Positions 50,901 to 58,607 of a DNA stretch of 64,000 nt are shown one piece after another. The notes under the pieces were generated by a model. The model ran no database searches and was not told the origin of the DNA. It worked only from the letters and a program-made list of their open reading frames with translations. The first letter of the stretch is position 1, and every line of letters begins with the position of its first letter. A program made the position numbers and the translations under genes. The DNA comes from Notospermus geniculatus (lineage: Eukaryota; Nemertea; Pilidiophora; Heteronemertea; Lineidae), in assembly GCA_002633025.1 (NCBI GenBank), contig NMRB01000606.1:124014-188013 (forward strand). Reading direction: 5' to 3'.

Positions 50901-52267
50901 ATATGTCTAAACGCTACATGCCCGGTGACATAGAAACCATTGAGAGTCATTATTCCTACACGATCACACAACACGACAACACCAACGGATTGACTGTTCG
51001 CGGTACTGTTAATTTTCAAATTCAGAAAAAATGGCTAGTGTCTGCGGAAACTATAGCCGGTGCAGCGGACACTGATCACGTTCAGAAATACACTCACGCG
51101 TGGTGTGCCTATCCACAATTGGACATGGTGGGTAAAAAAGTTTCTATTCAATCGCAACTATTAAAAATAGGCGATAGGTGTTGGCGAAATGTCTATTATA
51201 GTCGACTGGAAAAAACAGCTTTGCAACGATGGGTCGAATGCACGATTATATACAGCACTTCTGATGAAAGCATCGTGTGTCCGAGACCAGAGGCCGTCTT
51301 AACGGTGGGTGCGCAATCGGATGAGAATCACGTGACTAAAATGTGCGGAGGAAATAGGCCTGGTAGGAAGACTAGCACAGAAATCTGCGAAATGGACACG
51401 AGCAAATCGACGATAAAGTTGGCAATGAGATTGCCCGCCACTGTGACTGACGATACCGTTATCACGTGTTCCTACCGAGTGCCGGGCGATAGTAAATATG
51501 ACCCGCTCCCCCAACCCAATAACCAACCCAAAATGCACGGCGTTTTTAGACGCATGGCGAAAAAGGACATCGATAGAAAGCAATGTTATGAACTTGATGA
51601 TAGCGTGAAATTGGTAACTGTTATTAACTACAACAAGAAAAATAACACCACGCGAATCCAGTGTCGACTGCCCACGTACATCAAAGGCGATTTACCGGTC
51701 TGCGCTAATTCGGCACAGAAAAATGCTAAAGTCAATTTGAGAGCGATTGGGAAATTCTTGTATACCTCACAGACAGACTACACGAAAATAGTTTCCAAGT
51801 CGAACATGGAAGCAACGTCGTGTAACAGTTACTTAAAAGTTTCCGGAATTGAATGCGCCACAGTTGGGACTGTTGTGGACAAAACTAACAGCAGCATTAC
51901 AAGCGAAGACCTGAATGTTGTATTGGAAACCGTTTTGCACGATGGATTCACAAAGACTTTTGTTTTTCACACCAAACCTGATTATTTTGTGGACTTTAGT
52001 TGTGACGTTGGAGAGGTAAAGGGGAACATTGCACATAGTGCTAAATTTAATAATGCCATACAAGAGCAAATATTGGCCACACTGAGAATAAGGAGAACCA
52101 CAACCCCAAAACCTGCCCCCGTCACGACAACACACGATAAATTGGGCCCTAAGAGACCCGGTATATCCAGAAAGAACATTATTTTAGTTGTAGTTATGTG
52201 TGTTATATTCGGTAGTGCCATAATAGGTTTTGCTGCGAAGAAATTGTATGATCACTTCAAGAAATAA
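47999..52267 (+). CDS. Giant class I membrane glycoprotein, MP family paralogue B (1422 aa)
   Basis: Signal peptide at about residues 1-27, a long ectodomain with many Cys and N-glycosylation sequons, one anchor at about 1395-1416 (IILVVVMCVIFGSAIIGF) and a short basic tail. It is paralogous to 36061-40701 with conserved blocks in the same order along most of the ectodomain (see that entry), but identity is modest, so the duplication is old. The two genes lie on opposite strands and flank the protease/scaffold cluster. A Thr/Pro stalk precedes the anchor. Envelope role inferred. Confidence 0.85.
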   Translation: MSFSTIVCWCVGLAFLSLVEFPSSTKGAAADDYPAPFMTFTRVDDIKLTATCTVPVKASKRHDIQIQFKQRGANIHYIIDLSTQQCSTPTITNNDPRYFYTCSVEQARLVLSVTIMPVAEIDFNTWLCIYRHPTNTEEGHTWNGNLFHELRDQYKLPCSGNVDLVYEKPEPILLTRPGDSHMLVGCKSANFDWASVTKTEVLDNKQYDSKFWSEFQFLIDGQLKKSGDLWGRLKPRLSTDPTPPPWDTHKYIETGGKRDLCNFAASSHTYSYMKNQCFLMQKEHTVSVELPSGGERLKIGTIDTAQHHGCWSNIYAITANMEILKKPLGHKTDLSVFNTNGSTDLGHGKNTFPILSLNEKRDYWRIGGKTIDLREISTVLIDQPSLASFSPTVFKTKTAFPYTHFLTYEEGTMDLVWVGEFWANNHRDDAKSFIWYISDTAVQAYGWKVALDKQLIEQYYKYLIKGLTTYDYVEYSFAKKLYPGTNNEMLTYDCKSGYQNRDVDAAILVMTSGSCNIEMNCVDNPADKCFFQANPGDNNKYCGETGGEYSFKFVETKIGTDGTITIYKKNRPDGKRFNAQTNCASHRYVCFYKKSVEPRNYAWLFTPDTPSSFVSGTKPTTTYYSDLYFVRFDATIPKNECPQFEDKNFTLTQSNPGHTYKGGHSKVFEPHTRISNPAVEGFANANEGRKRLFYIANKGHRTDGTLYDFTANPKTTITRQLTFTIKQAKSSSAISNYRPDQYYRLYNNVKKLDFKINALEIMNDARKTELGSENNKCDQPKCQLLHWDTVKTSCPCQNAGTVCVQTNGLPDIMRHVVVSTPLVESELGNGKLKCRALGLTSEERDFYEMSLEFACRSDVKGKLKARDTDIYTIGLHAPPWTAPVANTLDTEAYTIRCPLFSETGCVHDNKVYLVLDYEKTVKGYINMTKHVLFTVSDIHANRVKIYSLDHAQLPAGLSSFYQIPPHEYMSKRYMPGDIETIESHYSYTITQHDNTNGLTVRGTVNFQIQKKWLVSAETIAGAADTDHVQKYTHAWCAYPQLDMVGKKVSIQSQLLKIGDRCWRNVYYSRLEKTALQRWVECTIIYSTSDESIVCPRPEAVLTVGAQSDENHVTKMCGGNRPGRKTSTEICEMDTSKSTIKLAMRLPATVTDDTVITCSYRVPGDSKYDPLPQPNNQPKMHGVFRRMAKKDIDRKQCYELDDSVKLVTVINYNKKNNTTRIQCRLPTYIKGDLPVCANSAQKNAKVNLRAIGKFLYTSQTDYTKIVSKSNMEATSCNSYLKVSGIECATVGTVVDKTNSSITSEDLNVVLETVLHDGFTKTFVFHTKPDYFVDFSCDVGEVKGNIAHSAKFNNAIQEQILATLRIRRTTTPKPAPVTTTHDKLGPKRPGISRKNIILVVVMCVIFGSAIIGFAAKKLYDHFKK

Positions 52268-52422
52268 ATCAATAAATCAGTAATAATAATACTATATAAT
52301 GTTATAATATATAGTTTATTAACTTCCTGTTCATAATACATCTTTCACACACTCATGTTCTCCCCTTATGGGACTATACAAAACGGGCACTTTTTCTTAT
52401 CTCACCTGTACAAAATAGCCCG

Positions 52423-52462
52423 AGACACGGTACAGGTTTCGACTCATTCCTGTACCGTGTCT
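52423..52462. promoter_or_regulatory. Intergenic hairpin, 14-bp perfect arms
   Basis: Arms AGACACGGTACAGG (52423-52436) and its complement (52449-52462) flank a 12-base loop, followed by a T-run and then AACGGAAGTTACGAA. The layout parallels the hairpins at 3919-3958 and 43730-43769 although the arm sequence differs. This suggests a conserved structure, not a conserved sequence. Confidence 0.65.
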
Positions 52463-52475
52463 TTTTGACCAATAT

Positions 52476-52530
52476 AACGGAAGTTACGAAGTGAACATTT
52501 ATAATACAATTGGACTTAGAGAATTTTCGT
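52476..52530 (+). repeat. Dispersed ~50-bp module (copy 6)
   Basis: AACGGAAGTTACGAAGTGAA, then acaattggacttagagaattttc. It lies directly after the hairpin. Confidence 0.8.
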
Positions 52531-52555
52531 GAACATGTCATTTTTGACTCCGAAG

Positions 52556-52610
52556 CCGGAAGTTATGAAGTCAATTTTCCCATACGTTTGGACTTAGAAA
52601 ATTTTTCAGA
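52556..52610 (+). repeat. Dispersed ~50-bp module (copy 7)
   Basis: CCGGAAGTTATGAAGTCAAT, then cgtttggacttagaaaatttttcag. It is the best match to the consensus, in tandem with copy 6 at 80 bp. Confidence 0.8.
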
Positions 52611-52695
52611 GTTTTTTCCAAGTACACAATAACATGCATTCCTAACTTCTGGGTTTGGAGTCAAACAATGTTACATCGGTTTTTCTTTCGAAATT

Positions 52696-55600
52696 TTAAA
52701 TTTCTTTGCCTTCGTTTACGAACAAAGCTTTCAATTTGCTCAACAACAGTGGTTCAACAGAGATCACATTGTCCAATTTCAAGAGTCTATGGTCTGTGAC
52801 GTCGGTTCCTCCAAGAAGTCTGTACAAGTGCACAGGGTTTCGAGATGCGTAGATCTGCCGCCGACCGTTGACCAAGTTGGCTTGCACTTCTGGCTGCGAT
52901 TGAATGTATGATGAAATGTTGGCGGCAAAGTCAAACTCTCCATCTCCCACATCATCATCTTCCTCATCCTCCTCCTCGCCTTTCTCTCTGGCATTGTGTG
53001 CTGTTGATGCCGAAGTAGAAGGAGTGGGTTCTCTGGACTCTTTGTCTTTCACCGGTGTCCTAGCACGATTGGGTATTTGCTGCCATGTCAGATTATCGTT
53101 CGGTTCCAGATACAGAATGTATAGCTGGGTGTTTATGCGGAACAGCGAGATCACCATATTCGACATGCCGTCATAGACGTGGTTGCAATAGGAAGAAAGA
53201 ACACATTTCACCTTATCATACTCATTCTTGCCCAGATAATCCTGAAAGCAGCATATGTCATTCACAGTCGGTGGTAAGTCGTCGTCCTCGATGTTGTTTG
53301 CTGCGGCATTTTTTTTACCAGCACCAGCCTTCCCGGTAGCAGCTGTTTCGTCATTTTTCTTCATGAAGACGTCCAGTTCCTCTATCTTGTCAACGATACC
53401 GCTCCCGAGGCTTCTCACGATCAGCACGGTGGCAAGAGTGTTTTTCTCCTGTCTTTGTTTCTTCGTCATTCGTTTTTTCGACACGTTGTTTCGATTATTC
53501 GTTTCCTTTTCGCTGGATATTTCCAGTATAAATATGTCCAACGCGTTTCGAAAATACAACTGTGTTATGGGCACAGACACCCTATTGAAAAACGCCTGTC
53601 TGATCGTACCGAACAGGAAAACACTGTCTTCGAAGGTGATCGAATAGTTGAATGCCGTGCTTTTCTTTACACAAGAAGGCTTGAAACAGAAACACTTCAA
53701 AACCAAACAGTTGCTTGTTCTGTGCGCACCCAGGGTTATGTAGGCGTTCGTGTTCGATTCGTGTACCTTGTGAAGGCAGAAATCCACGTGTTTCATGCCT
53801 CCACCGCCGTTAATTTCCCTGTTTACCAAGTACAGCGCCAGATCGTTTCCATCTTTCGACTGCATCAGCTTAAATCCGTAAGCAGCTCTTCTCACACCGT
53901 CCACAATTGTCCAATCGTAGTTGTCGTGCTCCAACATGTCTGCCATTTGCATACACCACTTGCTTTCCCAAGCTTGGTTCACGGCTTCTTCTATGAGCAT
54001 GATTCTGTCAACCACTGCCTCGTTCGGGTGCATGGGTAGGAGTTTCAGTTCGATTTCTTCCATGAAAGCGTTTGCGGTCTCCTTACACGCTTTTCTCGTG
54101 AAATCGTGAATGTGATGGTCTTCCACAGATCGCAGATAGAATTCGTCGTCGATGTGAGCAATTTCTTTCAACTCTTCCACACACCTGGTACTGGTGGTGC
54201 GCTGAGGGTCTCTCAAAAATCCGTGAACAAACCGGTCGCAGTAGGGGATACCGTTACCAGAGAAATTCACTTTACACTTTGCGCAGTCAGACGATTCGCA
54301 ACACAGGCTCCCATCGACATATCTCGTGGCGCACCACACCAGATTCAATTTCCCCTGTGGAGAGTCGGTGATTTTTGTCTGATAGGGACCTCTTATACCG
54401 TGAGTGGCTCTACCATCGGTGCCGTATATCATCTCATCGTATATTTTATCTTCTATGCCGGTCCCACCAAACAGTGATAATTTATCCTTGAAATATCTCA
54501 GCGTGTTAAACACCTTCACGAATTCGCTGACGGCACGAGTGGACATGAGAAGTGTATCTGGCAGGCTTATTATGTACCTAAGCCCGATAGAGTCTGTTTC
54601 TATTTGATCCTTGTCAGATTTGAAGATGTAGTGGCGACAATCTTCGCCAGCTTCAAACCCCAGCCTACCGAGTATTTCATCCGACAGTGAAATTATTTCG
54701 CGATACACACCGGTAAGAAATTCATCGCCGAGGACAGCCTTCGTCAGGTGCATGTTGGAAGAAGATGTCAAGTCTATGTCCATGATGATGTTCTTTACAT
54801 CTAGAATTGGATTGGTCAGTTCAGATGTAGACCCGGGCAGTTTCAAATTTTTCGCTTTTGGGTTATACATTTCGTGCAGACATTCGCTGTGGGTCTTTGG
54901 CTCTGAAATTTTTACATTGTTCATCGTTGTTCTATACATGTCCTGTCCTTCTTCCTCATATTCTTCATCGCCTTTTTCAAATTTGTTCATCATGCTGTAT
55001 AGGTGATGGGTTGTGTTGTTGTGTGGGTTTCTTTTTACAGTTTTCCACAGGGGTGTCTTGTTAAAGGATGAAATCGCATAATTGCATCGTGTTGTGCCAT
55101 TTTGCGATTTGGGGTGTTTGTGCGTGGAAGCAGATCGATATATGCCTGTCACGGATGATTTTACATAATCGATTCCTTCGCAGTTGTTATAATCTTCGTT
55201 GGAGAGGTTGGCAGAGACCTGCGTCTGTTGGTAATCGCAAGACAGATACATTTCTGTCAGATTTCCACTGCGAATCACGTACTGTTGATCGCCGTTATCG
55301 GCCAACAGTGATTTCACAGAGGGAAACCCGTTATCATGTATATTCGCAGCGGTATTCGGAAACATGAGCGAGTGAAGTCTCTGTTTGAGTTTAATTCTCC
55401 TGTCTCTTTCTGTACCGTAGGTGGCTGGAAATTTCCTGGGTTTAATTCTCAGTTGCATATTTTTAAACATCTCTTCTGTCAGAGCACGCCTGCTAAGTTT
55501 CTCTGTTAGAATCTTACAGGTATCTTCGCACCACGCCCTGTTGGCTTCAACGTCGAAAATGTCCAGCGGGATTGTCTTAGACGTCTCCTCGTTGATTTCT

Positions 55601-57009
55601 TCTAAAACCCTGACCATTTTCACCTCTACTTCGTTCAGCTCCTGTTTCAGCTTTGCTTTCAGCGGCAAAATCGTTTCGTTGTACACTAGCGACACTTGAT
55701 GTTTCTTTTCCAGCAGTGAAAGAAAATATCTACCCGCACCGTCTAGGAAACGACTATGTTTCACGCAGAACTTGGCCATTTTCGCAGCAAACACCAAAGG
55801 TTGGCGCTGAAATTGGTCTATGAAGGCATTGGTGGTTCGCACCGTGTCACCACGATTACTATCGCCCAGAAGGTCAAAGGTGGTCGCATTGGTGTTGGTG
55901 TTGATATTTTGTGAACTTGTCGCAGATGCAGACCCGGACGCCCCCTGTTCCTCGTTTTTCTGTCTATAGATATTCCATATCGTCACAATTCTTCTTAGCG
56001 CCTGTAGGAAAATGAATCTGTTTAGAAAATTTAATCGATGGTGTCGAAGCCAATGCGTGAAATACATGTACAGGGCCAACTCTGCGTATTCTCTCTTAAC
56101 GACACCCATTTGATCGGACAATGCTGCTTTTCTCTTCATCTGCCCGCCAAACATCCACGTGCTCAGCATGAATTGAGAACTGTCTATACAAAAACTTTTA
56201 TCTTCGTAGTCTGGCAGCGTTTCCTGTTTTCGCCTGTTGAAAAATCGTCTGTTGGTTGCTTTCTGAATCATGCAAATCGTTTGCACTTCAGATTTCTTAT
56301 CGAAATCCACCGAATTGGTGCTATCGACAGTCTGACCGTTTTCTTCTGAAAAAACAAAGTCTTTCTCGGTCATCCATTCGATTTTACACTCGCTTCGTTT
56401 CACGATGCCCTCTTTGAGCTTGGCCAGCCCTTCTTCTCTGGTCTTGGTGTCGTTGAGAAACATCACGCCTATGGGCACGGTGATTCGCTTGTACATGTTA
56501 TGCAACACATAGGCGTCTAAGAGAACGATTGTCGAGGAATTCACAAGTTTCGCCTTTTCAGCAATCTGCCCGAGACTGTGTCTAATCTGCTTCCATTCGA
56601 CGGGCATTTTATTTCTGTACCTCTCGGCCGTCGTGTCGAAAATGTTAATGAACATTAACACGTATTCGATGTCTTCGTTATCTTCCTTCGCAAGCCCCAA
56701 TAGATTGCTGTGCTGCTGATCTTTACCTTTTTCATTCTTACATGTCCTTGAATTGACAGCACCTGCCACGTTGGTCTTATTTTTCGAACCACCACCACTA
56801 CCACCACCATTCTTTCTATCCAGGAGTTTTTGGCTAACGAAGTCTTTTCTACACTGTGTAAAAAATTGCGGCGTTGTAGTGGTTAGAGTGGCACGTGCTA
56901 TCACCAAGTCCGATATACTGTCGCAGAATTTTTCTATTTGTTGTTTCTCGTAATCTTCGCATACGCCCACCATATCTTGCTCATCGCATTCTTCGTCTTC
57001 ATCGAACAT
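52696..57009 (-). CDS. DNA primase, herpesvirus UL52-like (about 1437 aa)
   Basis: Primase subunit of the helicase-primase, making RNA primers at the replication fork. Three family signatures appear in order. An IIMDID(L) motif near 54774-54790 supplies the two metal-binding Asp of archaeo-eukaryotic primases. About 90 residues on, near 54560-54590, IGLRYIISLP matches the GLRxIxPxP block. A C-terminal zinc-binding stretch (CLHKVH..AHRTSNC..CFC..C, near 53690-53800) matches the UL52 Cys/His ribbon. An additional Cys group (CC..C..C) lies near 54300. The N-terminus is acidic. I place the start at ATG 57009; ATGs at 57057 and 57069 are also in frame. It corresponds to the gene known as ORF66 in ostreid herpesvirus 1, by function. 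Confidence 0.8.
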   Translation of the reverse strand: MFDEDEECDEQDMVGVCEDYEKQQIEKFCDSISDLVIARATLTTTTPQFFTQCRKDFVSQKLLDRKNGGGSGGGSKNKTNVAGAVNSRTCKNEKGKDQQHSNLLGLAKEDNEDIEYVLMFINIFDTTAERYRNKMPVEWKQIRHSLGQIAEKAKLVNSSTIVLLDAYVLHNMYKRITVPIGVMFLNDTKTREEGLAKLKEGIVKRSECKIEWMTEKDFVFSEENGQTVDSTNSVDFDKKSEVQTICMIQKATNRRFFNRRKQETLPDYEDKSFCIDSSQFMLSTWMFGGQMKRKAALSDQMGVVKREYAELALYMYFTHWLRHHRLNFLNRFIFLQALRRIVTIWNIYRQKNEEQGASGSASATSSQNINTNTNATTFDLLGDSNRGDTVRTTNAFIDQFQRQPLVFAAKMAKFCVKHSRFLDGAGRYFLSLLEKKHQVSLVYNETILPLKAKLKQELNEVEVKMVRVLEEINEETSKTIPLDIFDVEANRAWCEDTCKILTEKLSRRALTEEMFKNMQLRIKPRKFPATYGTERDRRIKLKQRLHSLMFPNTAANIHDNGFPSVKSLLADNGDQQYVIRSGNLTEMYLSCDYQQTQVSANLSNEDYNNCEGIDYVKSSVTGIYRSASTHKHPKSQNGTTRCNYAISSFNKTPLWKTVKRNPHNNTTHHLYSMMNKFEKGDEEYEEEGQDMYRTTMNNVKISEPKTHSECLHEMYNPKAKNLKLPGSTSELTNPILDVKNIIMDIDLTSSSNMHLTKAVLGDEFLTGVYREIISLSDEILGRLGFEAGEDCRHYIFKSDKDQIETDSIGLRYIISLPDTLLMSTRAVSEFVKVFNTLRYFKDKLSLFGGTGIEDKIYDEMIYGTDGRATHGIRGPYQTKITDSPQGKLNLVWCATRYVDGSLCCESSDCAKCKVNFSGNGIPYCDRFVHGFLRDPQRTTSTRCVEELKEIAHIDDEFYLRSVEDHHIHDFTRKACKETANAFMEEIELKLLPMHPNEAVVDRIMLIEEAVNQAWESKWCMQMADMLEHDNYDWTIVDGVRRAAYGFKLMQSKDGNDLALYLVNREINGGGGMKHVDFCLHKVHESNTNAYITLGAHRTSNCLVLKCFCFKPSCVKKSTAFNYSITFEDSVFLFGTIRQAFFNRVSVPITQLYFRNALDIFILEISSEKETNNRNNVSKKRMTKKQRQEKNTLATVLIVRSLGSGIVDKIEELDVFMKKNDETAATGKAGAGKKNAAANNIEDDDLPPTVNDICCFQDYLGKNEYDKVKCVLSSYCNHVYDGMSNMVISLFRINTQLYILYLEPNDNLTWQQIPNRARTPVKDKESREPTPSTSASTAHNAREKGEEEDEEDDDVGDGEFDFAANISSYIQSQPEVQANLVNGRRQIYASRNPVHLYRLLGGTDVTDHRLLKLDNVISVEPLLLSKLKALFVNEGKEI

Positions 57010-57994
57010 GGCGGAACTCGAAATTGCAGACGGCGAAGGTGGTATTAAGCCGGCCATATTTTGGGGCATAGGCACAGGCACAGCCACAGGCTCAAGCACA
57101 GGTGACTCTGCGGATACAAATGTGAACAACAGTCACAAACGGACACGTTTAAATAAGCAGAGGTGGGAATTGCTGGGAGAGTTAGCAACAATGGAGGACA
57201 GAGCGCGCTATTACATGAGTCCACCATTCACCACACGCGGATCAACGTTGGCTTTGTTGCATTCTTCGCCGGAAATAGAAAACAAAATATTTCAACAATT
57301 GCGACAAAACTTGGAAGATCCTTACAAAAGGGCAGATATATTGTCAGTGTCGGGAAATTTTTTTACCCGTGATCCTCTGCTGCAATTGATCAGTCGCTCT
57401 CACAAAAGTTTTTGGTCTTGGATGAGACACGTAAAACTACAGCAGCAGCAACAACTTTCCTCTTTGGCAAATACCAGCAGATTTGTCAACCCGAAGGTAA
57501 TAGAAAAAGCGTTGTTGTACTATTATGTACACTGTTCAACATGCGACTGGCTAATAAAGACCAAATATGTAAAAATCGGTTCTCAGACACCTGTGGCCAG
57601 ACTAGGTCCAGATACAAAGTTGATCTTCGACTCGGTTGAAAAAAATGTCAAAGACGCGCTGGACCTATTCAACGTGACTGGCGAAATCGAATTGTATGAG
57701 ATGCTAAAATATATCAATGCACCAGAAAAACACATTAAGGAAAGAGTATCCTCTCACAAACTTCTGTATCTCGGTAATAGACAAAAAATAACGATTCGCC
57801 ACAACCATTTCATCAGACATAAGTCTTCGCAACAACAGAGATCGCTTCCTGATCTAGAGGTATTTAAATATGAATTCAAAGGTTCCGATATCGGCTCCTT
57901 ACCCATTTCGCTGGAATTTCTCTGCGTTGGTGTACACGATCACGTGCTGCCTACTTCTTCTGCTGATTCTGTTACCGGTACCAACCAAGTGTGA
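57008..57994 (+). CDS. Viral protein of unknown function (328 aa)
   Basis: ATG at 57008 shares CATG with the primase start on the other strand; an internal ATG at 57191 is the alternative if the primase starts further upstream. The first ~55 residues are Gly/Thr-rich and antisense to the primase N-terminus. The rest is helical, with a Gln run (about residue 143-148), a short CDWL-type motif and many basic residues. No membrane segment. The family is not recognised. Divergence from the primase may mean linked expression with replication genes. Confidence 0.7.
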   Translation: MAELEIADGEGGIKPAIFWGIGTGTATGSSTGDSADTNVNNSHKRTRLNKQRWELLGELATMEDRARYYMSPPFTTRGSTLALLHSSPEIENKIFQQLRQNLEDPYKRADILSVSGNFFTRDPLLQLISRSHKSFWSWMRHVKLQQQQQLSSLANTSRFVNPKVIEKALLYYYVHCSTCDWLIKTKYVKIGSQTPVARLGPDTKLIFDSVEKNVKDALDLFNVTGEIELYEMLKYINAPEKHIKERVSSHKLLYLGNRQKITIRHNHFIRHKSSQQQRSLPDLEVFKYEFKGSDIGSLPISLEFLCVGVHDHVLPTSSADSVTGTNQV

Positions 57995-58484
57995 TGTTTA
58001 TAGGGATGTCACCACCGCCACCACCGCAGCCATTGGAATGAATAATAACATATTAAGCGACCAAACCGTAGAAACTTTAAGTGATGATGCGTTGGTGGCT
58101 GTAGAAGATCGAAACAATAACACCGACACAGAGAAGAATAAGACTTCTGAAATTTCGCCCACTTTACCTACCTTATCAACACAGCCGAACTTTAACGACA
58201 GAAATTATATATTTGGCGAAAATAATGATCATCATCAACGCAACTTCACTCCACAAGAAACAACCAGCATAGAGGTGGGTGTTGTAAACGAAGGAATAGA
58301 AATCAGAGATAGAAATAGAGATAGAGATCGAACTCCTCATTCCGGGTGGGAATACGAAACAAATGTTATCAGAGCGCGAACGAACTGCGTTGCCCAAGTT
58401 CCTTTTTACCTCTATGGTATTATAGGTGCTGTCTGTGGCGTGTTTGTAATCGCTGGTTTTTTATCCTACGTGTATCTTCGATAA
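57870..58484 (+). CDS. Membrane protein with two hydrophobic segments (204 aa)
   Basis: ATG at 57870 lies inside the preceding gene, overlapping it by 125 bp in another frame. A hydrophobic segment at about residues 18-40 (signal peptide or anchor) leads into a hydrophilic, Asn/Thr/Glu-rich region with N-glycosylation sequons and an Arg/Asp repeat (RDRNRDRDR). A second hydrophobic segment sits at about 180-202, near the end. Type I envelope glycoprotein is the likely class. A later start is possible, but the first ATG gives the intact hydrophobic leader. Confidence 0.65.
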   Translation: MNSKVPISAPYPFRWNFSALVYTITCCLLLLLILLPVPTKCDVYRDVTTATTAAIGMNNNILSDQTVETLSDDALVAVEDRNNNTDTEKNKTSEISPTLPTLSTQPNFNDRNYIFGENNDHHQRNFTPQETTSIEVGVVNEGIEIRDRNRDRDRTPHSGWEYETNVIRARTNCVAQVPFYLYGIIGAVCGVFVIAGFLSYVYLR

Positions 58485-58607
58485 AATATTATAAAAAATA
58501 TAACTGGCCTGCTTTCTCATAAAAAATTCCTATTTACTAACATTCGCAATTCGATAGTCGGTCTAATTATCGTCTGTGATCCGCGTGCCATCTGACGACG
58601 CACGAAA

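Larger units (their letters stand above)
52268..52695. other. Gene-free convergent spacer
   Basis: It separates the ends of the glycoprotein and primase genes. It holds a TAACTTCCTG motif (52319), a hairpin (52423-52462), and two dispersed modules (52476 and 52556). AATAAA-type signals close to 52267 suit transcript ends. Confidence 0.7.

Noticed and set aside
52423-52462. Replication origin at the perfect hairpin
   Set aside because: The arms are short, there are no repeated initiator sites, and similar hairpins occur at other intergenic sites, so a specific origin is not supported.
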